A stretch of 64,000 bases of DNA from Roseovarius sp. (GCA_021775255.1 JAJFIA010000010.1:248001-312000), one strand, 5' to 3'. Numbered from the stretch's first letter, positions 44,795 to 54,364 are shown. Made by a program: numbers and translations. Notes: generated from the sequence alone by a model not told the origin.

Positions 44795-44952
44795 ACTTGC
44801 CTCAGTTCCCTTGGCTTCCCCTGCCTGTGAGGGGAATTTAGTAGACACAGAGCCGCGTGACAACGTGTTTTCGTGTATTTTGCTCAAATCGCCTTTCCCT
44901 TGGCCCCTGATCTGTTAAATCTGGCGGGAATTCTGATGTGAGGCACCCAAAG

Positions 44953-46620
44953 ATGATCAACCGGTTTCGTCTGACACTGGCGCAGCTCAACCCGACGATG
45001 GGCGATCTTTCAGGCAATGCCGCATTGGCGCGCAAGGCCTGGGAAGCGGGCCGCGCGGCCGGGGCCAATATGGTGGCCCTGCCCGAGATGTTCATCACCG
45101 GCTACAACACCCAGGATCTGGTGATGAAGCCGGCTTTTCATCAGGCAGCGATAGCAATGATTGAACGGCTGGCGCTTGACTGTGCCGATGGGCCTGCGCT
45201 TGCCATCGGCGGCCCGGCACTTGAGGGCGCGGGGCTGTATAACGCCTATTACATCCTCAAGGGCGGGCAAGTGCGCTCAACCGTGCTGAAGCATCATCTG
45301 CCCAATGAAACCGTGTTTGATGAGGAGCGGCTTTATCAGGCGGCCGATATGGGCGGGCCTTATGCGGTGGACGGCGTGCGCATCGGCAGCCCGATTTGCG
45401 AGGACGCCTGGTTTGAGGATGTGGCCGAGACCCATGCCGAGACCGGCGCGGAATTTCTGCTGGTGCCCAATGGCTCGCCCTATTACCGCAACAAGATGGA
45501 AGTTCGGCAAAATCTGATGGTGGCGCGGGTGGTGGAAACCGGCCTGCCGCTGATCTATCTCAATCTGGTCGGCGCGCAGGATGATCAGGTGTTTGACGGC
45601 GGCACGTTTGCCCTTAATCCAGGCGGCGCTTTGGCGTTGCAGATGCCGGTCTTTGAGGCGGGTATCGCGCATCTTGATCTGTTGCGCGGCCCCGAGGGCT
45701 GGCGCGCCGAGCCGGGAGCACTGGCCTCATTGCCCGACGCATATGAGCAGGATTATCATGCCATGGTGCTGTCCTTGCGCGATTATCTGGCCAAAACCGG
45801 GTTTTCACATGTGCTTCTGGGCCTGTCCGGTGGGGTTGATTCGGCGATTGTGGCCACCATAGCGGCGGATGCGCTGGGGCCTGAGAATGTGCGCTGCGTC
45901 ATGCTGCCCTCGGAATATACCTCACCGGCGTCACTGGAGGATGCCAGGGCCGTGGCGGCAAATCTGGGCTGCCGTTATGATTTCATCCCGATTTCCGAGG
46001 CGCGCGCGGCGATCACCCATACAATGGCCCCCCTGTTTGCGGGCACCGATGAAGGCGTGGCCGAGGAAAACATCCAATCGCGCCTGCGCGGGCTTTTGCT
46101 GATGGCCTTGTCCAACAAGTTTGGCGAAATGCTGCTGACCACCGGCAATAAATCCGAAATAGCCGTGGGCTATGCCACCATCTATGGCGATATGGCGGGC
46201 GGCTATAACCCGATCAAGGACATGTATAAAACACGGGTTTTCGAGATCTGCCGCTGGCGCAATGCCAATCACCGAAGCTGGATGATGGGGCCTGCGGGCG
46301 CGGTGATCCCGGATAACGTGATCTCAAAGCCGCCCACGGCCGAGCTGCGCGCCGATCAGAAAGACAGTGATTTACTGCCGGATTATCCGGTGCTCGACGG
46401 GATCTTGCATATTCTGGTTGATCAGGATGGCTCGATCAAGGATTGCGTGGCGGCGGGCTTTGACCTGAGAGACGCCAAACAGGTCGAACACCTGCTTTAT
46501 ATCAGCGAATACAAACGCTTTCAGTCGGCCCCGGGCACGCGCCTGAGCAAACGCGCCTTCTGGCTCGACCGGCGCTATCCGATTGTGAACCGGTGGCGTG
46601 ATGACAGTGGGCAGGTCTGA
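44953..46620 (+). CDS. nadE: Glutamine-dependent NAD+ synthetase NadE
   Basis: NadE amidates nicotinate adenine dinucleotide to NAD+, taking ammonia from glutamine. The 555 residues contain an N-terminal nitrilase-type glutaminase domain (Glu in VALPEMFITGY, Lys in LKHHLPN, Cys in GSPICEDAWFED) and a C-terminal ATP-pyrophosphatase domain beginning VLLGLSGGVDSAIVA near residue 290. The ATG at 44953 is preferred to an in-frame GTG at 44938. Length and motifs are normal for the two-domain enzyme. Confidence 0.94.
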   Translation: MINRFRLTLAQLNPTMGDLSGNAALARKAWEAGRAAGANMVALPEMFITGYNTQDLVMKPAFHQAAIAMIERLALDCADGPALAIGGPALEGAGLYNAYYILKGGQVRSTVLKHHLPNETVFDEERLYQAADMGGPYAVDGVRIGSPICEDAWFEDVAETHAETGAEFLLVPNGSPYYRNKMEVRQNLMVARVVETGLPLIYLNLVGAQDDQVFDGGTFALNPGGALALQMPVFEAGIAHLDLLRGPEGWRAEPGALASLPDAYEQDYHAMVLSLRDYLAKTGFSHVLLGLSGGVDSAIVATIAADALGPENVRCVMLPSEYTSPASLEDARAVAANLGCRYDFIPISEARAAITHTMAPLFAGTDEGVAEENIQSRLRGLLLMALSNKFGEMLLTTGNKSEIAVGYATIYGDMAGGYNPIKDMYKTRVFEICRWRNANHRSWMMGPAGAVIPDNVISKPPTAELRADQKDSDLLPDYPVLDGILHILVDQDGSIKDCVAAGFDLRDAKQVEHLLYISEYKRFQSAPGTRLSKRAFWLDRRYPIVNRWRDDSGQV

Positions 46621-46726
46621 TTGATGAATCCAAAGTGCATATTTCCGCCACCGCACGGGGATGTGACTTGAGTCGGGTGCCAAATGATGCAGATTCATGA
46701 TATGTTTCAAAAATCAGGATAATCCC

Positions 46727-47536
46727 ATGCGATTGGCCGTTTTACTTGCCGCTGCAAGCTTTTTCATTGCCTCACCGGCGCTGGCCTGTGGTGCAGATAG
46801 CGATTGCAGGGTCGGCAGCCGGGATTACCGGATTGCCATGCCCGAGGGCTATGATGGCGCAACCCCGGTGGGGGCGATTGTATATGCCCATGGCTATCGC
46901 GGCTCGGCCAGTGGCGTGATGCGCAACAAATCCCTGCGCCGGCTGGCCTCGGATATGGGGCTGGCGCTGATTGCTCTGAATGCGGGTGATCGCGATTGGG
47001 TTTTGCCAAATTCGCCGCATGACGGGCGGGCTGATGGCTCGGTTGAATACAAATACGTCGATGCGGTGCTGAGGGATGTGTCCCGGCGGTTCAGGGTGGA
47101 TGAGGCGCGTATCATGGCCACAGGATTTTCTGCCGGTGGCATGCTGGTGTGGAACCTGGCCTGCGCCATGCCCGACCGGTTTGCCGGATTTGCGCCGATG
47201 TCGGGCACCTTCTGGAAAGGGCCGCCGAAATCTTGCGCCGAGCCGGTGGCGAATGTGGTGCATATCCATGGAGACGCAGATAAAACCGTGCCTCTGGAAG
47301 GGCGCCGCATTGCTGCGACACGCCAGGGGGATGTATTTGAGGTGCTTGATATGTATCGGAATTTTGGCCATTTCAGGGGTCAGAAAGAATCCAGACAGGG
47401 CAGGCTAAGCTGCACCAACAGCAAAAACCCCGAGGGTGAGATTCTGGATTTCTGCCTGTTCAGCGGCGGGCATTCCTTTCGTACCGAATTTGTGCGCTTT
47501 GCCTGGGAGACACTCAAAAAAGCCGGGAAGGTTTAG
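46727..47536 (+). CDS. Exported alpha/beta-hydrolase (PHB-depolymerase/LpqC-type esterase)
   Basis: A 269-residue secreted hydrolase. The signal peptide covers about residues 1-20 (MRLAVLLAAASFFIASPALA). The nucleophile elbow is GFSAGGML (Ser), the acid segment is HGDADKTVP and the catalytic His is in SGGHSFRTEF near the end. The oxyanion region VYAHGYRGS is typical of the polyhydroxybutyrate depolymerase/feruloyl-esterase-like family. The true substrate is not certain. The internal ATG at 46727 is chosen because it begins the signal peptide. Confidence 0.85.
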   Translation: MRLAVLLAAASFFIASPALACGADSDCRVGSRDYRIAMPEGYDGATPVGAIVYAHGYRGSASGVMRNKSLRRLASDMGLALIALNAGDRDWVLPNSPHDGRADGSVEYKYVDAVLRDVSRRFRVDEARIMATGFSAGGMLVWNLACAMPDRFAGFAPMSGTFWKGPPKSCAEPVANVVHIHGDADKTVPLEGRRIAATRQGDVFEVLDMYRNFGHFRGQKESRQGRLSCTNSKNPEGEILDFCLFSGGHSFRTEFVRFAWETLKKAGKV

Positions 47537-47545
47537 GATCATGGC

Positions 47546-48463
47546 TCACATGTGCAACTGATAGCTTTCAGGCACATAGGCATAGCCATCGCCACGGGCC
47601 TCAACATATCCCAGCGCGGGCCAGGGCATGTGATAGCCGATGAAGGGGATTTTATCCGCCGCCAGCATATCCAGCATCCGCCCGCGCGTGGCGGCGGCCT
47701 GCTGTTTATCCATGTCAAACCGCACCTCCCATTTGGGATGCGCCAGCGACCAGACATAATGATTGGCAAAATCCGCGCCCAGCAATAACCTCTGGCCGTT
47801 GCTTTCCAGCATATAGGCCATATGTCCGGGGGTATGGCCGGGGGCGTCAAATGGCGAGATCCCCGGCAGAACGCTGCTGTTTGGCTTGATCATGGTGGTT
47901 TGCCCGGCAAGCGGGCGCATTTTGGCCTCGAATGTGTTGTTGCCTTGTTTGGCCCAGCTATCAAATTCCACTTCGCCGGTTATATATCGGGCATTGGGGA
48001 AGGTGGGCGCATCCGATGAAATCAGCCCGCCAATGTGATCGGGATGCATATGGGTGATCACCACCAGATCCACCTGATCGGGCGAATAACCGGCATCTGC
48101 AAGCGCCTGGGTTATGCCTTTCGGGTCAAGCCCGGTATCGAACAGCACCAGCTCCTTCCCGGTATTGACCAGTGTCGGCGTGAAGAAGAATTTTACCTTG
48201 TCCGCCGGGATATTCGCCTGCCGGGAGGCCTCGGAAAATTCTTCATTGCTGATGTTGGTGCCAAAGATTTTATGCGGCTCATCCAGCATCCGGGTGGCGG
48301 CCAGCAGGGTTGTGACCTCGAACGCGCCCAGCATGAAACGGTTATGGGTGATATTCGACACCCCCAGCATCGGTGCCGCGGCCAGCGCCGGAGTGGTCAT
48401 TGCAACCGGCAGGGCGACGGCGGTTTGCAACAGGCGGCGGCGGGTAAAATGGGGCGTGAACAT
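47546..48463 (-). CDS. Tat-exported metallo-beta-lactamase-fold hydrolase
   Basis: A 305-residue MBL-fold protein. The N-terminus TRRRLLQTAVALPVAMTT is a Tat-type signal. The zinc motif HMHPDHIGG lies at about residues 135-143, with further ligands in GHTPGHMAYML near 221 and a late His region YHMPWPALG. The substrate is unknown; members act as lactonases, phosphodiesterases or arylsulfatase-like enzymes. It converges with the esterase gene, nine bases apart. Confidence 0.87.
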   Translation of the reverse strand: MFTPHFTRRRLLQTAVALPVAMTTPALAAAPMLGVSNITHNRFMLGAFEVTTLLAATRMLDEPHKIFGTNISNEEFSEASRQANIPADKVKFFFTPTLVNTGKELVLFDTGLDPKGITQALADAGYSPDQVDLVVITHMHPDHIGGLISSDAPTFPNARYITGEVEFDSWAKQGNNTFEAKMRPLAGQTTMIKPNSSVLPGISPFDAPGHTPGHMAYMLESNGQRLLLGADFANHYVWSLAHPKWEVRFDMDKQQAAATRGRMLDMLAADKIPFIGYHMPWPALGYVEARGDGYAYVPESYQLHM

Positions 48464-48637
48464 GGGTTTTCTCCGTTCAGGTGATGGCCCATGTTAGCGC
48501 GCGGTCTGGTATCTGGCGAGGCTTTCACGCGAAAGTGACCTGAGGAAAAGGCCTTGGGTCAGGCCCGTTGCGGGGGTTGTATTCTGGACAATCGCGCATG
48601 GCTGTGACAAATCCGCGAGTGATTTGAGGAGACAGCC

Positions 48638-49963
48638 ATGACCACCACCCGTTTTGCCCCATCGCCCACCGGTTATATCCATGTGGGCAATCTGCGCACA
48701 GCGTTGATGAATTATCTGATTGCGGCCCGTGACGGCGGCACGTTCATCCTGCGGATTGATGATACCGATCCGGAACGCTCGAAAGAAGAATATGTCGATG
48801 CGATCAAGCAGGATCTGGAATGGCTGGGCCTGTATTGGGACCGGGTTGAGCGGCAATCCGAGCGGCTGGACCGCTATGCCGATGCGGCGAAAGATCTGCG
48901 CATGATGGGCCGGTTTTACGAGGCGTTCGAGACCCCGGTTGAGCTGGATCTCAAGCGCAAGAAACAGCTCAATATGGGCAATCCGCCGGTTTATGACCGC
49001 GCCGCACTGGCGCTTGATGAGGCTGAGAAGGATAGACTGCGCGCCGAGCGGGGCAATGGCGTGTGGCGCTTCAAGCTCGATCAAACGCGCACCGAATGGC
49101 ATGACGGCATTCACGGCGATATATCAATAGATACGGCAAGCGTGTCTGATCCGGTGCTGATCCGCGGCGACGGGCAGGTATTATATACGCTGGCCTCGGT
49201 GGTGGATGATACCGATATGGGCGTGACCCATGTGGTGCGCGGCGCCGATCATGTGACCAACACCGCCACGCAAATTCAGATCATCAAGGCGCTGGGCGGC
49301 AAGATGCCGGAATTTGCCCATCACTCCCTGCTCACCGGGCCGCAGGGCGAAAGCCTGTCCAAGCGCCTTGGCACGCTGTCATTGCGCGATCTGCGCGAAC
49401 AGGGGGTCGAGCCGATGGCGCTTCTGAGCCTGATGGCGCGGCTTGGGTCATCCGATCCGGTTGAGCTGCGCACGAATATGGCCGAGCTGATCGCGGGCTT
49501 TGAGATCGGGCATTTCGGCGCTGCTCCTACCAAATTTGATGTGGCTGACCTGTTCCCGCTCACGGCGCATTACCTGCAAGCCCTGCCGCTTGAGGCGGTT
49601 GCCGACAGGATTGCCGGGCTTGGTGTGCCCAAGGAACTGGCCGCCGAGTTTTGGGAGACCACGCGCAGCAATATCACCACGCTTGATGACCTCGCGGGCT
49701 GGTGGAAAATCTTCCGCGACGGGGCCGATCCGGTGATTGACGCCGAGGATGCGGAATTTGTGGCGCAAGCCATGGCGTTGTTGCCCGAGGGGCCGCTGGA
49801 TGGCGAGAGCTGGGGCGCGTGGACAACGGCCGTCAAGCAGGCCACCGGGCGCAAGGGCAGGGAGCTTTTCATGCCGCTCAGAAAAGCATTGACCGGGCAG
49901 GAACACGGGCCTGACATGAGCCGGGTGCTGCCGCTTTTGCAGGTGATCAAAGCCCGCGGTTAG
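48638..49963 (+). CDS. gltX: Glutamyl-tRNA synthetase
   Basis: Attaches glutamate to tRNA-Glu. The 441-residue class I synthetase starts TTRFAPSPTGYIHVGNLRTA, in which the usual HIGH signature reads HVGN, and carries the KMSKS equivalent SLSKRLG near residue 239. DDTDPERSKEEY is conserved. Alphaproteobacteria commonly have two GltX proteins, so this may be one of a pair. A GGAG ribosome site lies upstream. Its 3' end overlaps the converging MFS gene by 17 bases. Confidence 0.93.
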   Translation: MTTTRFAPSPTGYIHVGNLRTALMNYLIAARDGGTFILRIDDTDPERSKEEYVDAIKQDLEWLGLYWDRVERQSERLDRYADAAKDLRMMGRFYEAFETPVELDLKRKKQLNMGNPPVYDRAALALDEAEKDRLRAERGNGVWRFKLDQTRTEWHDGIHGDISIDTASVSDPVLIRGDGQVLYTLASVVDDTDMGVTHVVRGADHVTNTATQIQIIKALGGKMPEFAHHSLLTGPQGESLSKRLGTLSLRDLREQGVEPMALLSLMARLGSSDPVELRTNMAELIAGFEIGHFGAAPTKFDVADLFPLTAHYLQALPLEAVADRIAGLGVPKELAAEFWETTRSNITTLDDLAGWWKIFRDGADPVIDAEDAEFVAQAMALLPEGPLDGESWGAWTTAVKQATGRKGRELFMPLRKALTGQEHGPDMSRVLPLLQVIKARG

Positions 49964-51206
49964 GCGTGCCATTGTCAATTTTCAGGCGCGGGGCGGTCAG
50001 GGCCAGAATAATCAGACAGGCCAGACCGGCCAGCGCATACCACCCCAATATCTGCTGAATTTCAGCAGCGGGCATGGTGCCTGTGTCAGAGGCAAAGCGC
50101 GATGTGAAAAACAGCGCCCCGGCAAAAAGCAGACGCCCGCAAAAGCTTTGCAATGAGATATAAGTGGCGCGGGCCTCGTCGTTCAAAAGCGGCTGTATCC
50201 GGGCAATGATGAATGGCTTTGACAGCGCATCCGGGATCATTCGCAGGAAAAGAATGGCGATGACAATGGCCTGCCCGGTAAGCGACAGCACCGCACTCAG
50301 CATGATTTGCAATGCAAAGGCCAAAAGCAGGACTTTGCTGAGGCCAAGCAGATTTCGCAGCGCGGGGGCATAAAGCGATACCGCCACCGAAAGCCCCATC
50401 ATCGTGGCGGTGACAAGGCCGCTGACAAGCGGCGCATCGCCGCGAAATCCGGTATCCGAGAGGGCCTGAAGGATGAAAGGCTGGCCAAATACATAGAGGA
50501 CATGGCTGAACATGTACATCAGGATGCCAAGGCCGAAAAGCCAGTTCAGAACCGGTATTCCGAAGGCGGTTTTCAATGAGGCGAGGCGCAGGATCTCGGC
50601 CCCTTCGGGGGCTGTTATCGTCCGGCGCGGCAGCGATCTGAAGCTGAAAGTCACGGCCAGAGCACAGGCAAACGCCGCACTGCCCGCATAAAACGGCAGC
50701 AAATGATCCACCCCGTACCCCGCCCCGCCAAGAACGGCCGACAGCGCCAGCGCGATGAAGGAAAACCGCCAGGCTTTCAGCTCCTGCGCTTCGATCTCCT
50801 CTTCGCGCCCGGCGGCATTGAGGGATTCGTACAAAAGCGCGCTATCGGTGCCCGAGGCAAAAGCGGTGCTGGCCCCAAGGCAGACCTGCGCCATGGCAAA
50901 GGCCGCAAAGCTATCCCCCATCGCCAGGAATATGGCCCCCGCAAGCCCTGAGCAGGCCGAGAAAATCAGCGTGACCCGGCGGCCAAAACGATCAGACATA
51001 TAGCCCGAGGGCACCTCAAGCACGATCGTGCCGATGTCATAGATGGCATAAAGCATGATCGCGTCGGCCGCTGTAAGCCGGTCCTGAAAGAAAAGAAACC
51101 AGATCGCCTGCCAGAAGGTGAGGCTTCTCAAGAATTTGAACCACGGGTAAAGCGCGATGTTTCGCGTGGCGGAATGGGCGGCGGTTTGGGCGGCGGTTTG
51201 GGGCAT
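49947..51206 (-). CDS. Major facilitator superfamily transporter
   Basis: About 419 residues (start ATG 51206; 51254 is possible) with twelve hydrophobic helices. The MFS motif after helix 2 reads GYMSDRFGRRVTLI (family form GxxxDRxGRR). The substrate is unknown. It is transcribed toward gltX and overlaps its end by 17 bases. Confidence 0.88.
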   Translation of the reverse strand: MPQTAAQTAAHSATRNIALYPWFKFLRSLTFWQAIWFLFFQDRLTAADAIMLYAIYDIGTIVLEVPSGYMSDRFGRRVTLIFSACSGLAGAIFLAMGDSFAAFAMAQVCLGASTAFASGTDSALLYESLNAAGREEEIEAQELKAWRFSFIALALSAVLGGAGYGVDHLLPFYAGSAAFACALAVTFSFRSLPRRTITAPEGAEILRLASLKTAFGIPVLNWLFGLGILMYMFSHVLYVFGQPFILQALSDTGFRGDAPLVSGLVTATMMGLSVAVSLYAPALRNLLGLSKVLLLAFALQIMLSAVLSLTGQAIVIAILFLRMIPDALSKPFIIARIQPLLNDEARATYISLQSFCGRLLFAGALFFTSRFASDTGTMPAAEIQQILGWYALAGLACLIILALTAPRLKIDNGTPNRGL

Positions 51207-51303
51207 TGAAGGCTCGTTTTTTGGGGCCGGACTGGCCCGGACATTACATGCCACTGGCTATCAGATAAAGACAGCCTGCTGAATGGTTTTGTCAACAGTC
51301 GGA

Positions 51304-51900
51304 TCATGTCCAGCTACTGCCCCTGGGGGGCTGCATGATTGCAACGGATAAAGCACTTAACTGATCATCGACAAAGGCTGTTTCCGCATGGCTCAGGCTT
51401 TGATGCCGGGGGTAAACCGGCGCGGCGCGATCATCCAGAACCGGCATATCCCAGCCCCCGGTGGTGATGAAAAACCGGGCCGCGCCTTCCTCGCCAAACT
51501 CACGCAGATAGCCCTGGGTGACCACATCAATATAGCTCAGCAAGACCGGGTGCTCCGCGCTTGGGGCCACGTGCCTGCCGTCGGGAATGGCATAGACGGC
51601 AATCTCGGGCTGGTGATCCAGATCATGGCTGATCAGATGCGCGGCGGGCAGCCTGTCATAGGCGGCCTCACGCAGATCAAGTGCTGCCCAGTCATCACCG
51701 GGCACCGGGGCAATCAGCCCGTCGATGATGCCCTGCTCATCCGGGATCACGGTCAGATAAGCCAGTTTGCGCAGATTTGTGTGCCGCCAAATGCGCCGCC
51801 AGCCTTTGAGCGTGGCGGTCTGCGCGCCCTCAAATTCATGGGTGTTGCGGTTCACAAGGCTGCCATAGCCAAAGAAATATGCATGAGATTTATATGTTAT
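51304..51900 (-). CDS. Gamma-glutamylcyclotransferase-like protein with unusual start
   Basis: The sequence matches the GGCT/AIG2-like fold. The family's glycine-rich start YFFGYGSLVNRNTHEF is fully encoded, but its first part lies upstream of the only standard start (GTG at 51855), which would cut the FGYGSL loop. The open frame runs back to a stop near 51922 without any ATG, GTG or TTG. A G-rich SD-like stretch (AGGGGCGGGG) lies right before an ATA at 51900-51898, so ATA may be a rare or mutated initiator. The remaining 183 residues look intact, including the conserved acidic region near SYIDVVTQGYL. Possible role: cleavage of gamma-glutamyl compounds. Confidence 0.65.
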   Translation of the reverse strand: MTYKSHAYFFGYGSLVNRNTHEFEGAQTATLKGWRRIWRHTNLRKLAYLTVIPDEQGIIDGLIAPVPGDDWAALDLREAAYDRLPAAHLISHDLDHQPEIAVYAIPDGRHVAPSAEHPVLLSYIDVVTQGYLREFGEEGAARFFITTGGWDMPVLDDRAAPVYPRHQSLSHAETAFVDDQLSALSVAIMQPPRGSSWT

Positions 51901-51986
51901 TGCCCCGCCCCTTGATCTGAATCAAATGCCGCATTCCTTTTTGCAGGCAGAATGGGAAAATTCAAGCAATCCTGGGAGGCAGGCCT

Positions 51987-52439
51987 TTGCGGATTACAAA
52001 ACGAACCAGCATTGCCATTCGGGTGCTGATGTATTGCAGTGCCAATCAAGGGCGGCTGGTGACAAAATCCGAGATCGCCAAACGCTGTGATATATCCGAA
52101 AGCCATCTGGCGCAGGTGATCAATCAACTGGCACAGCTTGAATTTCTGACAACCCATCGTGGCCGCAATGGCGGTATTACGCTGGCACATCCGGCGCAGG
52201 ACATATCCATAGGCCGGGTGATACGGCAGGTTGAAGTAAGCGCACTGCCGGCAGAATGTTTTGCGGATGCGGATAATTCATGTTCGCTGGTGAATATTTG
52301 CAGCCTGAAAACGGCGCTCGCCGATGCCGCCGAGGCGTTCTATGCCCATCTTGATAAGATCACGCTAAAGGCGGCGATGTGTGATAACGCGGCGCTGGCC
52401 GCGGCGTTTTTGCCGGTTGAATGCGTAATAGAGGCTTGA
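51987..52439 (+). CDS. Rrf2-family regulator, NsrR-like
   Basis: A 150-residue winged-helix protein of the Rrf2 family, starting with TTG at 51987 after GGGAGG. The recognition helix region SEIAKRCDISESHLAQVINQLAQ is typical. Three cysteines follow in the pattern C-x7-C-x5-C (AECFADADNSCSLVNIC), which suits an iron-sulfur cluster as in NsrR, a nitric-oxide sensor. The target genes are not shown; the gene stands alone, divergent from the GGCT-like gene and upstream of the glycine riboswitch. Confidence 0.86.
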   Translation: MRITKRTSIAIRVLMYCSANQGRLVTKSEIAKRCDISESHLAQVINQLAQLEFLTTHRGRNGGITLAHPAQDISIGRVIRQVEVSALPAECFADADNSCSLVNICSLKTALADAAEAFYAHLDKITLKAAMCDNAALAAAFLPVECVIEA

Positions 52440-52474
52440 TCCGAATCGCGCCGTATACTATCGCACACTAAATT

Positions 52475-52632
52475 GGATTGGGAGAACCGGCCACGCCGGT
52501 GCCGAAGGAGCAACCGCCCCGGAAACTCTCAGGCAACAAGGACCGATCCGGTTACGACAACTCTGGAGAGTTCCCGGCTTTGACCGGGGCGCCGAAGGGA
52601 TAGCGATCTCAGGCAAACTGACAGAGGGGGCA
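52475..52632 (+). promoter_or_regulatory. Tandem glycine riboswitch upstream of gcvT
   Basis: Two glycine aptamers in series. The first has GGGAGA, GCCGAAGGAGCAACC and AACTCTCAGGCAA; the second has ACTCTGGAGAGT, GCGCCGAAGGGATAGC and ATCTCAGGCAAACTGACAGAGG. These are the conserved cores of gcvT-type glycine riboswitches, which switch on glycine cleavage when glycine is abundant. The leader ends about 85 bases before the gcvT ATG. The expression platform is not clear by eye. Confidence 0.94.
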
Positions 52633-52716
52633 CCACAGGCCGCGCATTTTGCGCTTGCCGGAACGGTGCCGGAATGATCATCTGATTTTACCGGTCTTTG
52701 ATTTGGGAGAAGTGAG

Positions 52717-53841
52717 ATGAGCGATTTGCATGTGACCCCGCTGAATGCCCTGCACAAGGAGCTGGGCGGTAAAATGGTGCCATTCGCGGGCTTCGAGATG
52801 CCGGTGCAATATCCTCTGGGCGTGATGAAAGAGCATCTGCATACCCGCGCCCGTGCCGGGGTGTTTGATGTCAGCCACATGGGGCAGGTGATTATCCGCG
52901 CGAAAGGCGGCTTTGAGGCCGCAGCACAAGCGATGGAAAGCCTTGTACCGGTGAACCTGCTGGGCCTAGGGGAAAACCGTCAGCGCTACGGGTTTTTCAC
53001 CAATGAGGCGGGGGGCATCATGGATGATCTGATGCTGGCCAATCGCGGCGATCATATGTTTGTGGTGGTCAATGCCGCCTGCAAGGGGGGCGATATCGCC
53101 CATATGAAGGCCGGGCTTGCGGGTTGTGAAGTTGAGGAAATAACCGATCGTGCCCTCTTGGCGCTGCAAGGCCCCGCGTCGGAAGCTGTGCTTGAGGCAA
53201 TGGTGCCCGGCGTGGCCGCGATGCGGTTCATGGATGTGGGTATTTTCGCCTCGGATTTTGGCAAGCTTTGGGTCTCGCGCTCGGGCTATACCGGCGAGGA
53301 TGGCTATGAAATTTCCGTAAGCAATGATCAGGCCGAGGCATTGGCGCGGGCGCTTTTGGCGCATGGCGATGTTGAGCCCATCGGCCTTGGCGCGCGTGAC
53401 AGCCTGCGGCTGGAAGCGGGATTGTGCCTTTATGGCAATGACATTGATGAAGTCACGTCGCCGGTTGAGGCGTCTTTGACATGGGCGATTCAGAAAGTGC
53501 GCCGTTCCGGCGGCGAGCGTGAGGGCGGTTTTCCCGGTGCCGGACGCATATTGAATGAGTTGGAAAATGGCGCAGCCAGAACCCGGGTTGGCCTCAGGCC
53601 GGAAGGCCGCGCGCCGATGCGCGACGGTACCGAGATTTTTACCGATGCGGAGGGCGGCAAAGCCGTTGGCCATGTTACCTCAGGCGCATATGGCCCGACA
53701 ATCGAAGGCCCGATGGCGATGGGATACGTGCCCAAAAGCCTCGCTGAGGTGGGCACGAAACTATACGGTGAGGTGCGGGGAAAACGGCAGCCGGTTACAG
53801 TTGCCGATATGCCCTTCACCCCGGCGAATTTCAAACGATAA
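52717..53841 (+). CDS. gcvT: Glycine cleavage T protein (aminomethyltransferase)
   Basis: GcvT takes the aminomethyl group from GcvH, releases ammonia and gives 5,10-methylene-tetrahydrofolate. The 374-residue protein has GAFDVSHMGQ-like GVFDVSHMGQ near residue 49, RSGYTGEDGYEI near 188 and GLGARDSLRLEAGLCLYGND near 225, including the folate-site aspartate. It is the first gene of gcvT-gcvH-gcvP under the glycine riboswitch. GGGAGAAG precedes the ATG. Confidence 0.95.
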   Translation: MSDLHVTPLNALHKELGGKMVPFAGFEMPVQYPLGVMKEHLHTRARAGVFDVSHMGQVIIRAKGGFEAAAQAMESLVPVNLLGLGENRQRYGFFTNEAGGIMDDLMLANRGDHMFVVVNAACKGGDIAHMKAGLAGCEVEEITDRALLALQGPASEAVLEAMVPGVAAMRFMDVGIFASDFGKLWVSRSGYTGEDGYEISVSNDQAEALARALLAHGDVEPIGLGARDSLRLEAGLCLYGNDIDEVTSPVEASLTWAIQKVRRSGGEREGGFPGAGRILNELENGAARTRVGLRPEGRAPMRDGTEIFTDAEGGKAVGHVTSGAYGPTIEGPMAMGYVPKSLAEVGTKLYGEVRGKRQPVTVADMPFTPANFKR

Positions 53842-53862
53842 CAGTAGCAAGGGAGAAACCAG

Positions 53863-54222
53863 ATGAAATTTACAGAAGAGCATGAATGGCTGCGTGTAGA
53901 AGACGATGTTGTGGTTGTGGGTATCACCACACATGCCGCTGAACAGTTGGGCGATGTGGTGTTTGTTGAACTGCCCGAGGTCGGCGATGAGGTGACCAAG
54001 GATGATGATGTCGTGGTCATTGAGAGCGTCAAGGCCGCCAGCGATATTCTGGCGCCGATTGATGGCGAAGTGGTTGAGGTCAATGATATACTGGCCGATG
54101 AGCCGGGCAAGGTGAATGATGATCCACAAGGCGATGCGTGGTTCTTCAAGCTGAAGGCCAGTGATCTGTCCCAGATGGACGATTACATGGATGAGGCAGC
54201 TTATAACAAGTTTATCGGTTGA
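53863..54222 (+). CDS. gcvH: Glycine cleavage H protein
   Basis: The lipoyl-carrying shuttle of the glycine cleavage complex. The 119-residue protein has the lipoylation lysine in VVIESVKAASDILAP (K at about residue 59) and the usual EEHEWLRVE start and EDWxxK-like DAWFFKLKASD region. It lies 21 bases after gcvT. Confidence 0.95.
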   Translation: MKFTEEHEWLRVEDDVVVVGITTHAAEQLGDVVFVELPEVGDEVTKDDDVVVIESVKAASDILAPIDGEVVEVNDILADEPGKVNDDPQGDAWFFKLKASDLSQMDDYMDEAAYNKFIG

Positions 54223-54232
54223 GCGCCGGGCG

Positions 54233-54310
54233 CAAAACTTTTTTAAAAGTTTTGGCAAAAATCTTTGAAAGATTTTTACGCCTCCGGCGGGAGTATTTGT
54301 AGAAAAATGA
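54233..54310. repeat. Hairpin-pair plus CCTCCGGCGGGAG intergenic element
   Basis: Between gcvH and gcvP lie two perfect inverted repeats, CAAAACTTTT/AAAAGTTTTG (54233-54254) and AAAAATCTTT/AAAGATTTTT (54257-54277), followed by CGCCTCCGGCGGGAGTATTT and a purine-rich end. The same tail is at 19819-19853 and the same hairpin layout at 43309-43358. It may tune expression between gcvH and gcvP or stabilise RNA ends. Confidence 0.6.
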
Positions 54311-54364
54311 AAGCAGGGCCAGTGTCGTCAGGCCGGTCCTGTTGTGGATCAGATGGAGAATGTG

